From: an uncultured bacterium
Lineage (GTDB): Bacteria > Cyanobacteriota > Vampirovibrionia > Gastranaerophilales > Gastranaerophilaceae
Assembly: GCA_900555175.1 (NCBI GenBank)
Contig: USJT01000060.1
Coordinates: 1 to 6,614, forward strand
DNA length: 6,614 nucleotides
Reading direction: 5' to 3'
Positions 1 to 5,861 of the stretch are shown here, in pieces. The first letter of the stretch is position 1. The number at the start of each line of letters is the position of its first letter. The notes under the pieces are model-generated. The model worked only from the letters and a program-made list of their open reading frames with translations. It was not told where the DNA came from and made no database searches. A program made the translations under genes and the position numbers.

Positions 1-504
1 ACCGGCTTTTCGTGATAGCGAATTTTCGATTTGCGCAAATTTGTCAAATGCGTGAAGCAAATCTTTTTGAGCAATTCCGATACCTTCATCTTCAACGCAA
101 ACTTCTATATAATTCCCTTCTGCTAAATTTATTGAATCTTTGAAGTATTCATTAATTTTTAAATCTTTTGAATTTACAATTGAAGAAGATATTTTAATAG
201 TTTTGTTTTCGGGGGTGAATTTTATTGCGTTAGAAACCAAGTTTGTCAGCACTTGTTCTAGTCTTTGAGAATCAGCGGTTATTTCAGGAAGATTATCTGG
301 AGTGTCTGTTATAATTGTAAGTCCTTTGGATTTTGCAACTTCTGAAAGCGCTGATTTTACATAATCTATTACTGTGTTGATATTAACAGGTGCAAAGTTG
401 AAATCCATTTTTCCGGCTTCAATTTTTGATAAATCTAACAGGTCGTTAATAATTCCTGAAAGTCTTTGAACATTTCTCATTGCCATAGACAGGAATTTGT
501 CGGT
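1..504 (-). pseudogene. Histidine kinase C-terminal part (DHp helix 2 and ATPase), out of frame and partial
   Basis: About 168 stop-free codons continuing the kinase above in a different frame and running off the left edge. From the junction it reads DKFLSMAMRNVQRLSGIIND, then LLDLSKIEAGKM, the usual end of the DHp domain. The HATPase N-box is QVLTNLVSNAIKFTPE (codons around 190-255), the G1 box is VEDEGIGIA, and the F-box region is LLHAFDKFAQI; the G2 box would lie beyond position 1. All motifs are intact, so the break is recent, a sequence error, or bypassed. The first ATG usable as an independent start is at 484-486, but it has no convincing SD. One extra base (or +4 or +7) around 496-510 would restore a single kinase of the usual architecture. 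I call it the separated half of one gene rather than an independent gene. Confidence 0.8.
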
Positions 505-1544
505 GTGATTTCTCCGCAACGTCCGCTCATTAAGATATCTAGTGAATTTTTTATTGATGTGAGAGGAGTTCTCAATTCGTGTGATACTATCGATATAAAT
601 TCAGATTTTAATCTTTCAAGTTTTTCTAATTTGTGATTGGTTTCAATCAATTCCTGATAAAGAGTTGCGCTTTTAAGAGGTAGTGAAACCTGTTGAACAA
701 TTGTTTGAAAACAGGTTGCATCTTCCGGTGTAAATGATGTTTCTTTAAATATTTCTATACAGCCAAAAAAGTTGTCACTCAAACTTATTGGCGCAAACAT
801 ATTATCAAATTGAAAAAGCTTAAATGTAAATCTGCTTGCAGGATATTTTATGTGTTTAATTATTTTTAAATTTTGTCCGTCAATTTTTACAGGTATTTCT
901 TTTCCTTCAAATACGGAGTTGTAGTTTAAAATTGTTCGGACTTTCAAAGCTTCTATCAATTCATCAGATAATTCATAAAGGGAATTGAGAATGAGTACAG
1001 GTGCATCTTCAGTACATAATGACAAAGTACAGGTAAGCGAAAAACTCAATGCTTTATCTATTCCCTCAATCATATATTGAATAAGTTTTGCCTTATCTAA
1101 TGTCCCTGCAAATTGTGAACTTGTGCTATATAGGGCATTAAGCCGATATAAGCTGTCAGCGAGATCTTTATTTGAGTTGGAGAGCATATCAAGAGAATTT
1201 TTCATTCTGAGGTTAATATTAATTGTAGAAAGAATAAAATCTTCTCCCATATCTTCTGTGAAAAAGACGTTTGCGTATTTGATAAGCTCTTTATCAATTT
1301 TCCCTGAATTAAGTTGAAATATGATAATTGTATTTTCGCATATTGATTTAACTTTTTTATTAAAGTTTTTTAAATCAGAAATTAGGGTGTCAATGATTAT
1401 AACATCAGGTTTGTCAGCTTTTATTAGGTCATAAATCAAAGCTTCATCGCTTAATGCAGAAAATTCATAAATATTTTTGTTAAATATTTTATTGAATTTT
1501 TCAAAATATTTGTTATTTTCAGACACCAGCAAAATCTTAATCAT
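477..1544 (-). CDS. Receiver-GAF sensor histidine kinase, N-terminal part (frameshifted)
   Basis: 355 codons encoding the front part of a sensor histidine kinase that is cut short by a frameshift. Residues 1-115 resemble a response-regulator receiver: ILLVSEN at the start and a likely phospho-acceptor D52 in PDVIIID. The lysine normally found in the T-K-P motif is E97 and the acidic pair is reduced to E9-N10, so it may be a degenerate receiver. Residues about 130-295 look like a GAF sensory domain. A short coiled coil (about 296-316) leads into the DHp H-box SHELRTPLTSI, with phospho-acceptor H322. The last six codons (NSCLWQ) are out-of-frame sequence followed by TGA; the remaining DHp and the ATPase domain are encoded in the next frame downstream. 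The product as read could not autophosphorylate without that ATPase part. The ATG has no Shine-Dalgarno but a promoter-like pair just upstream. Family assignment is firm; signal and target are unknown. Confidence 0.85.
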   Translation of the reverse strand: MIKILLVSENNKYFEKFNKIFNKNIYEFSALSDEALIYDLIKADKPDVIIIDTLISDLKNFNKKVKSICENTIIIFQLNSGKIDKELIKYANVFFTEDMGEDFILSTININLRMKNSLDMLSNSNKDLADSLYRLNALYSTSSQFAGTLDKAKLIQYMIEGIDKALSFSLTCTLSLCTEDAPVLILNSLYELSDELIEALKVRTILNYNSVFEGKEIPVKIDGQNLKIIKHIKYPASRFTFKLFQFDNMFAPISLSDNFFGCIEIFKETSFTPEDATCFQTIVQQVSLPLKSATLYQELIETNHKLEKLERLKSEFISIVSHELRTPLTSIKNSLDILMSGRCGEITPTNSCLWQ

Positions 1545-1550
1545 AATATA

Positions 1551-1578
1551 ATTTTAGCAATATTTTATGATATAGCAA
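1551..1578 (-). promoter_or_regulatory. Putative leaderless promoter of the histidine kinase gene
   Basis: On the minus strand TTGCTA (1573-1578), a 16-nt spacer and TAAAAT (1551-1556) resemble a sigma-70 -35/-10 pair. Only 6 nt separate the -10-like box from the ATG at 1542-1544, so transcription would begin at or next to the start codon. No SD is present, in agreement. AT-rich DNA gives such matches by chance. Confidence 0.4.
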
Positions 1579-1596
1579 ATTGATTAATTTTTGTAT

Positions 1597-1620
1597 AGCT
1601 CTTAATTAAGAGCTTTTTTT
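1597..1620 (+). terminator. Perfect palindrome followed by a T-run, pointing antisense to both flanking genes
   Basis: AGCTCTTAATTAAGAGCT (1597-1614) is a perfect 18-nt inverted repeat, which folds as a 7-bp stem with an AATT loop. On the plus strand it is followed directly by T's to 1620, the form of an intrinsic terminator. It contains the rel stop codon. Both flanking genes are on the minus strand, where no T-run follows, so it would stop antisense transcription or be only a weak 3' hairpin for rel. Confidence 0.35.
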
Positions 1621-3822
1621 CTTCGGATTTTTGTTGTGTCTTGGTTTGCCGTTGTTTCTTCTTGGCAGGTTTGGGGTTGTATAAGATGTTTGAATACGTT
1701 TTACACTATATACATCTGGGATTGCCTGAATACTCAAAATAACTTTTTTTAGAGTTTCAATATTATCAAGTTCTATGCCAAGCTCAATAATTCCGACTTT
1801 GCCGCTTTTGGCTTTAACGTTTGCGTAATTGATGTTTGTTCCGTTATCTGAAACTGCAGCAATAATATCTTTTAGCAAACCTTGTTTTTCGGCTGTTTCA
1901 ACTCTGATTGTTGTATTATAAGTCTTGTTGACATTATCGCCTGACCATCTTATATCCATCAATCTTTCAGGTTCTATATGCTCAAGCATAGGACAATCCA
2001 GTCTGTGAACGGTTACACCTTTTGCTCTTGTTACAACTCCGACAATCGGTTCTCCGGGAATTGGTGAGCAGCATCTTGCAATAGAATACATTAAGCCTTC
2101 AAGCCCGATAATATCTTTTTCGGATTTTTTCTTTGTTGAACCATGGAAGTTTCCTGACGGTTGTTTTGGTGCTTCAGGTTTTTTGAGTTTGTTAACAATT
2201 TTGTTTAGAGTTGTTTCGCCATAACCGAGAGCCGCAAATAAATCTTCTGCAGAGAGATAATTCATTTGTTTTGCAACTTTATCAAATTCGCCTGATTTCA
2301 TGTAATCATCAAATACGGATTTGGTAAGTTCATGTTCAAGGTTCGTTTTCCCGACTTCAATATGTTCTTCTCTGTTATTTTTCTTAAACCATTGTTTAAT
2401 TTTTGAAGAGGCTTGTTTGGTTACAACAAAATTTAACCAATCAAGACGTGGTGCAGGTGTTTTAGAAGTTAAAATTTCTACAATATCTCCGTTATGAAGT
2501 TTGGTATCAAGTTGAGCAATTCTACCGTTAATAAGTGCACCGACAGTTTTATTACCTACTTCTGAGTGAATTCTGTAAGCAAAATCAACAGGGGTAGCAT
2601 TAACAGGTAAATCAAATACATCACCGTTTGGTGTGAAGGCAAATACTTGATCCGAGAATAAATCTAATTTTACGGAGTTAACATAATCTTCAGCCGATGA
2701 CATATCTTTATCGTATTCAACAAGTTTTCTCATCCAAGAAAACTGCATATCTGTCGGGTTATTAGCTTTTTGTGAACCCTTTTCTTTATATCTCCAGTGC
2801 GCTGCAATACCGTATTCGGCAACTTCATGCATTTCCCAAGTTCTTATTTGAACTTCCAGAGGTTTTGAACGAGGTCCGATTACAGATGTGTGTAGAGATT
2901 GATACATATTACCTTTCGGCATTGCTATGTAATCTTTAAATCTTCCGGGAATCGGTTTAAATTGTGAGTGGATTAAACCTAAAACCTCATAGCATTCTTT
3001 TTCTGTATCAACAATTACCCTTACAGCAGTAATGTCATATAGGTCATGAAATGCAATATTTAAGCGTTTCATTTTGCTGTAAATACTGTAATAGTGTTTT
3101 GCTCTACCTGTAATTTGTGCGTTAATCCCTGCTTTTTTTACGTCTGCTGAAATTTTATCGATAAGAATTTGAACGGTTTCTTCTCTGCTTGCCTTTGTTT
3201 GAGATACAAGACGTGCAATTTCAAAATATTTATCAGGCTCAAGATAGCGAAGTGATAAATCTTCCAGCTCGGCTTTTATTTTATAGATTCCTAAACGGTT
3301 TGCAAGAGGTGCAAATATATCAAGGGTTTCTCTTGCAATTTTTTGTTGTTTGCTTGCCGTCATAAAATTCAGGGTACGCATATTATGCAGTCTGTCTGCA
3401 AGTTTTAGAAATACAATTCTTATATCGCTTGCCATTGCAATAAATAGTCGGCGGAAGTTTTCTGCTTGGCGTTCTTCTTTTGTTTTGAATTGAAGTTTCC
3501 CAAGTTTTGTTACTCCTTGTACTAACGTTAGAACATCTTTCCCGAATAATTTTTCAATTTCTTCAGGTTGAGTGTCGGTATCTTCCAGAATGTCATGCAA
3601 AAAGGCAGCTTGTAGAGTGTGTGAATCAACTTTTAAGCCTACAAGAATTTTTGCAACTTCGACAGGGTGTATAATATAAGGTTCTTCTGAAATCCTATAT
3701 TGCCCTTCATGTAAACGTTTCGCAAAAAGGTATGCCTTTTCTATTTGCTCAATCTCTTCCGGTTCTCTATTTTGTGCAATAAGCTCTTTTTTTATATCGT
3801 CAAAAAGTGGTTTTTCGGTCAT
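1606..3822 (-). CDS. rel: Bifunctional (p)ppGpp synthetase/hydrolase (Rel/SpoT family)
   Basis: 738 aa, the usual length for a long RelA/SpoT homologue. It makes (p)ppGpp from ATP and GDP/GTP and hydrolyses it, controlling the stringent response at the ribosome. The N-terminal HD hydrolase is intact: H52 in IHP, H76-D77 in FLHDILEDT, D143 in LADRLHNMRT. The synthetase has D263, the RFKD loop (294-297), YQSLHT (307-312) and E323 in LEVQIRT. RFKD is the bifunctional-type variant of this loop; RelA-only enzymes have an acidic one. The regulatory half has a TGS domain (about 388-452), a helical region, the zinc-finger/CC motif with C584, C585, H606 and C610, and an ACT domain (about 636-712). The last 20 or so residues form a very basic tail rich in K, R and N. 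The ATG at 3820-3822 gives the expected N-terminus; there is no SD, but a good promoter lies directly upstream, suggesting a leaderless mRNA. Confidence 0.97.
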   Translation of the reverse strand: MTEKPLFDDIKKELIAQNREPEEIEQIEKAYLFAKRLHEGQYRISEEPYIIHPVEVAKILVGLKVDSHTLQAAFLHDILEDTDTQPEEIEKLFGKDVLTLVQGVTKLGKLQFKTKEERQAENFRRLFIAMASDIRIVFLKLADRLHNMRTLNFMTASKQQKIARETLDIFAPLANRLGIYKIKAELEDLSLRYLEPDKYFEIARLVSQTKASREETVQILIDKISADVKKAGINAQITGRAKHYYSIYSKMKRLNIAFHDLYDITAVRVIVDTEKECYEVLGLIHSQFKPIPGRFKDYIAMPKGNMYQSLHTSVIGPRSKPLEVQIRTWEMHEVAEYGIAAHWRYKEKGSQKANNPTDMQFSWMRKLVEYDKDMSSAEDYVNSVKLDLFSDQVFAFTPNGDVFDLPVNATPVDFAYRIHSEVGNKTVGALINGRIAQLDTKLHNGDIVEILTSKTPAPRLDWLNFVVTKQASSKIKQWFKKNNREEHIEVGKTNLEHELTKSVFDDYMKSGEFDKVAKQMNYLSAEDLFAALGYGETTLNKIVNKLKKPEAPKQPSGNFHGSTKKKSEKDIIGLEGLMYSIARCCSPIPGEPIVGVVTRAKGVTVHRLDCPMLEHIEPERLMDIRWSGDNVNKTYNTTIRVETAEKQGLLKDIIAAVSDNGTNINYANVKAKSGKVGIIELGIELDNIETLKKVILSIQAIPDVYSVKRIQTSYTTPNLPRRNNGKPRHNKNPKKKSS

Positions 3823-3831
3823 GATATAATC

Positions 3832-3860
3832 ATAATACAGATTTTATTTGAATTTTTCAA
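3832..3860 (-). promoter_or_regulatory. Putative leaderless sigma-70-type promoter of rel
   Basis: On the minus strand TTGAAA (3855-3860), a 17-nt spacer and TATTAT (3832-3837) form a near-consensus promoter. Nine nt separate the -10 box from the rel ATG, which would put the transcription start about 2-3 nt before the start codon. The absence of an SD fits. It lies in the 76-bp region shared with the divergent YggU-family gene. Confidence 0.55.
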
Positions 3861-3898
3861 GTAAATTATAAAATTTCATTCATAAGGATTATAAAAAA

Positions 3899-4186
3899 GT
3901 GCTAAAGGAAACAAAAGACGGAGTTATTTTATCTTTAAAAATTTCTCCAAATTCATCTAAAAATGAAATAATAAAAAGTGAAGACGGCTTTGTAAAAGTG
4001 AAAATTACGGCTCAACCGATTGACGGTAAGGCTAATAAGGCGCTTGTTGAATTTTTATCAAAGCAATTTAAAATACCAAAATCTTCTATTGAAATAATCA
4101 AAGGTCATACTGGAAAAGATAAATCTTTGCTGATAAAAACTAATGATGATTTAATTATCCAAAAATTAAAAAGTTTTTTTGATTAA
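3899..4186 (+). CDS. DUF167/YggU-family small protein
   Basis: 95 aa, the typical size of the DUF167 (YggU/UPF0235) family, whose biochemical role is not established. Family hallmarks are visible: the first strand with SLKISPNSSKNEI (12-24), the central VKITAQPIDGKANKALVEFL (34-53) with the diagnostic PIDGKAN, and the GHTGKDKSLLI segment (69-79). The start is GTG; AAGGA at 3884-3888 lies 10 nt upstream, slightly far but usable as an SD. The gene is transcribed divergently from rel. A TATAAA at 3867-3872 could be its -10 box, but I see no well-spaced -35. No clear terminator follows. Family identity is strong, function unknown. Confidence 0.92.
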   Translation: MLKETKDGVILSLKISPNSSKNEIIKSEDGFVKVKITAQPIDGKANKALVEFLSKQFKIPKSSIEIIKGHTGKDKSLLIKTNDDLIIQKLKSFFD

Positions 4187-4290
4187 AAATAATTTAGAGC
4201 AAAAATTTTTATTCAGTAGTTTTATGATAATATTCTTAAAATGAGTGCATTTGTAGAATAACTATTGCCAAAACAAAATTTTTAAGATAG
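4187..4290. other. AT-rich spacer with no recognisable gene
   Basis: First part of a 336-nt stretch without a long gene. It contains only short A and T runs and weak AT-only inverted repeats such as AAAAATTTTT (4201-4210). I see no convincing terminator for the upstream gene, no tRNA and no conserved reading frame. Structured content starts at about 4291. Confidence 0.5.
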
Positions 4291-4296
4291 TATAAT
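4291..4296 (+). promoter_or_regulatory. Consensus -10 box (TATAAT) ahead of the His-rich leader
   Basis: A perfect TATAAT; a transcript from it would start at about 4302-4304, just before the small His-rich frame. The only -35-like hexamer is TTGCCA (4265-4270), with a 20-nt spacer that is too long for a standard sigma-70 promoter. It may therefore depend on an activator, or be a chance match. Confidence 0.4.
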
Positions 4297-4313
4297 TCTT
4301 GTAAGGAAATAAA

Positions 4314-4379
4314 ATGTTAAATTTGAATTCTTTAAAATTTCATCATCTACATCATCATAGCGACCTTGGAAGGCTATGA
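4314..4379 (+). CDS. Candidate His-rich leader peptide (21 aa)
   Basis: A 21-codon frame starting at ATG 4314-4316 with AAGGA (4303-4307) 6 nt upstream, and ending at TGA 4377-4379. It encodes five histidines in six residues (HHLHHH, codons 10-15, 4341-4358). It lies between a TATAAT box and the SD of the 424-aa membrane protein gene. Clustered His codons just before alternative RNA helices are the arrangement of histidine-sensing attenuation leaders such as hisL. However, the downstream gene is not a recognisable histidine biosynthesis or uptake gene, and no T-run terminator follows. Alternatives are a metal-binding micropeptide, a chance CAT repeat, or the 5' half of a non-coding RNA. Inference only. 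Confidence 0.3.
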   Translation: MLNLNSLKFHHLHHHSDLGRL

Positions 4380-4510
4380 ATTGATGTTTTGCGCTTTTAA
4401 AGAATAATTATTTATTTTCAATTCATAATAATAGTCTTTCAAGGAACCCCAATAAAAAGAAGCGTATGTTGTTAGACTATAAATAAGGATATATTGTCCT
4501 GTAAAGAATT
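4326..4510 (+). ncRNA. Candidate structured leader or small RNA with a long rod helix
   Basis: The core is a rod: 4364-4374 pairs with 4434-4444 (11 bp, two G-U) and stacks on 4375-4384 paired with 4418-4427 (10 bp). The only interruption is a 6-nt bulge, ATAATA, at 4428-4433; the loop is 33 nt. Two competing helices overlap it: CATAGC/GCTATG (4356-4361 with 4373-4378) and ATAGTCT/AGACTAT (4431-4437 with 4474-4480). A 9-bp pairing, AATTCTTTA (4326-4334) with TAAAGAATT (4502-4510), would close the whole element and ends exactly one base before GGAG, the SD of the next gene. The size (about 185 nt) and rod shape are also compatible with a 6S-like RNA, but I recognise no diagnostic motif of any known RNA family. 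Pairings were read by eye without energy calculation. Confidence 0.4.
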
Positions 4511-4514
4511 GGAG
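4511..4514 (+). promoter_or_regulatory. Shine-Dalgarno (GGAG) of the membrane protein gene
   Basis: GGAG lies 8 nt before the ATG at 4523-4525, ideal spacing, and fixes that start. It immediately abuts TAAAGAATT (4502-4510), the 3' strand of the proposed long-range leader helix, so folding of the leader could affect access to it. Confidence 0.7.
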
Positions 4515-4522
4515 AATTTTTA

Positions 4523-5797
4523 ATGACTATAACAAGTATAATTTCTGCTGTCGGTAATAATAGCAGCGTTGCCCCTTTAATATTAAGAGATTGCGGGATT
4601 GAGGTTCCGACAAAAATTGCTCTTACATATAATCAGAATAAAAAAGAATCAAAGGGAATTGCATATTTAGCTGCTCGTGAAAGATTTTTAGATGAATATT
4701 CAACTTCTGCTGTTTGGCTTGGTTGTATTCCTCTTGTTGGATGGATTGCAAATAAGTATATAAAGGCTAGAGGTTTAAATCCTGATGTTAATTTGAAATT
4801 GTTTAAAGAAGAACAAGGTGTTCAAGGAATTGATTATAATATCAAAAAATTCAAAAATATTGCACCTGAAGCTGTAAAAGATTTGTTAAAAGCTAAAGAA
4901 AATAAAAAATTGTATGAAAAACTTCTTGCAGGAAAATTTATTGCATTAACATCTATTCCTATATTGCTTATGGGATTTATCTTGCCGAAACTTATTTTTG
5001 CATCTTCTGCAAAGAAAATAGAAAGTTTGCGGAAAAAAGAAGCTGAAAAGAAAATTTCTACACCTTTAAGTTTTTTGCAAAAATATAAATTTTATAAATC
5101 AAAAAATGTGAATTTTACCGGAAACTGGATTACAAAAGTCGCAAACTTTTCAGCTCAAGATAAAATGGCTGTGACAGATGGCGGTTATGCTGTCGGTCGT
5201 GTTGCAACAGCAAGAAATAAAAATGAACGCTATGATTTGTCTTTTAAAATGGCTGGCATGATGTTTTTAAATTTTGTAGCTCCAAAGTGGATTGAAAAAG
5301 GCTTAGATAAATTGACGGGTGTTGGACTTGATCTGATTATTTTAGCTGATAAAGAGTTTGCAGAACAAATTAAAAATAAAACTCTAAAACTTCCAAAAAA
5401 TGATTCTGCAGAAGAACTTTTGAATTTTGTTGATAACTTGAAAAATAAAGATACACTTTTTGTTAGGTATGCAAATAAATTTAAAAAAATTAAAATGATG
5501 GATAACGGAATTCGTGACCCGAGAGAATATGTTGATATTAAAAAGCTTGCAAAATTCAGAAATAATATTGAGGAATTTGCTAAAAAATCTTTAAATAGTT
5601 CTGATTTTAATTCATTCATAAAAAAAGCAAAGATTGCAAAATCTGCAAATATTTTAACTAATGTCGCCTTAAGTAGTTTCTTGTTAGCTTATGTCTTGCC
5701 AAAAGCTCAATTTGCATTCAGAAAATTAATAACAGGCTCTGATTTGGAACCTGGTTTGGCACCGGCAGAAAAATTAGTTGATGATAAATCAAAATAG
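4523..5797 (+). CDS. Lys-rich multi-span membrane protein of unknown function
   Basis: 424 aa; I do not recognise a characterised family. Hydrophobic segments by eye: about 62-78 (VWLGCIPLVGWIA), 139-160 (FIALTSIPILLMGFILPKLI), 243-256 (MAGMMFLNFVAPK) and 376-398 (a long apolar helix ending AYVLPK). Three of these end in the same pattern, a hydrophobic run then [AL]PK at 154-156, 253-255 and 392-394, suggesting internally repeated membrane units. Lys-rich hydrophilic stretches separate them (about 163-240 and 280-370), and the segment around 216-230 is Gly/Ala-rich. There is no classical signal peptide. The start is set by a good SD. It is followed by a strong terminator and preceded by the structured leader region, so it is probably transcribed alone. 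Such proteins seem typical of Gastranaerophilales-like genomes; that is an impression, not a search result. Gene reality is likely, function unknown. Confidence 0.85.
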   Translation: MTITSIISAVGNNSSVAPLILRDCGIEVPTKIALTYNQNKKESKGIAYLAARERFLDEYSTSAVWLGCIPLVGWIANKYIKARGLNPDVNLKLFKEEQGVQGIDYNIKKFKNIAPEAVKDLLKAKENKKLYEKLLAGKFIALTSIPILLMGFILPKLIFASSAKKIESLRKKEAEKKISTPLSFLQKYKFYKSKNVNFTGNWITKVANFSAQDKMAVTDGGYAVGRVATARNKNERYDLSFKMAGMMFLNFVAPKWIEKGLDKLTGVGLDLIILADKEFAEQIKNKTLKLPKNDSAEELLNFVDNLKNKDTLFVRYANKFKKIKMMDNGIRDPREYVDIKKLAKFRNNIEEFAKKSLNSSDFNSFIKKAKIAKSANILTNVALSSFLLAYVLPKAQFAFRKLITGSDLEPGLAPAEKLVDDKSK

Positions 5798-5805
5798 TTA
5801 AGATA

Positions 5806-5839
5806 AAAAAATAGGATACAATTTAGTATCCTATTTTTT
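5806..5839. terminator. Strong bidirectional intrinsic terminator between convergent genes
   Basis: ATAGGATAC (5811-5819) pairs with GTATCCTAT (5826-5834) around a 6-nt AATTTA loop. Flanking A's and T's extend the stem to 14 bp (5806-5819 with 5826-5839). A T-run follows on the plus strand and an equivalent one on the minus strand. It lies 8 nt after the membrane protein stop and 22 nt beyond the end of the glycosylase gene, so it can serve both. Confidence 0.9.
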
Positions 5840-5861
5840 ATTTGTTAGTTTTAAATTTTTG

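Noticed and set aside
490..520. Programmed -1 ribosomal frameshifting as the explanation for the split kinase
   Set aside because: No slippery heptamer of the X-XXY-YYZ type and no obvious downstream pseudoknot at the junction; mutation or sequence error is simpler.
1123..1317. 64-codon plus-strand frame inside the kinase gene
   Set aside because: Antisense to the GAF/receiver coding sequence, with no SD; a chance frame.
4201..4285. A/T palindromes (AAAAATTTTT and similar) as a terminator for the YggU-family gene
   Set aside because: Stems are AT-only without a stable G/C base, so they do not form a credible intrinsic terminator.
4360..4380. GGAAGG-type sequence resembling the SRP RNA apical loop
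   Set aside because: The conserved SRP loop partner sequences are absent, and the pairing found here is with 4434-4444 instead.
4440..4452. AAGGAACCCC resembling a T-box antiterminator (GGNACC)
   Set aside because: Neither the full T-box bulge sequence, nor a Stem I specifier structure, nor a terminator follows, and the downstream gene is not an aminoacyl-tRNA or amino-acid gene.
5230..5619. 129-codon open frame on the minus strand inside the membrane protein gene
   Set aside because: Antisense to a well-supported gene with an SD and terminator; its Phe/Ser/Leu-rich composition is what a Lys-rich AT-rich gene gives when read backwards.
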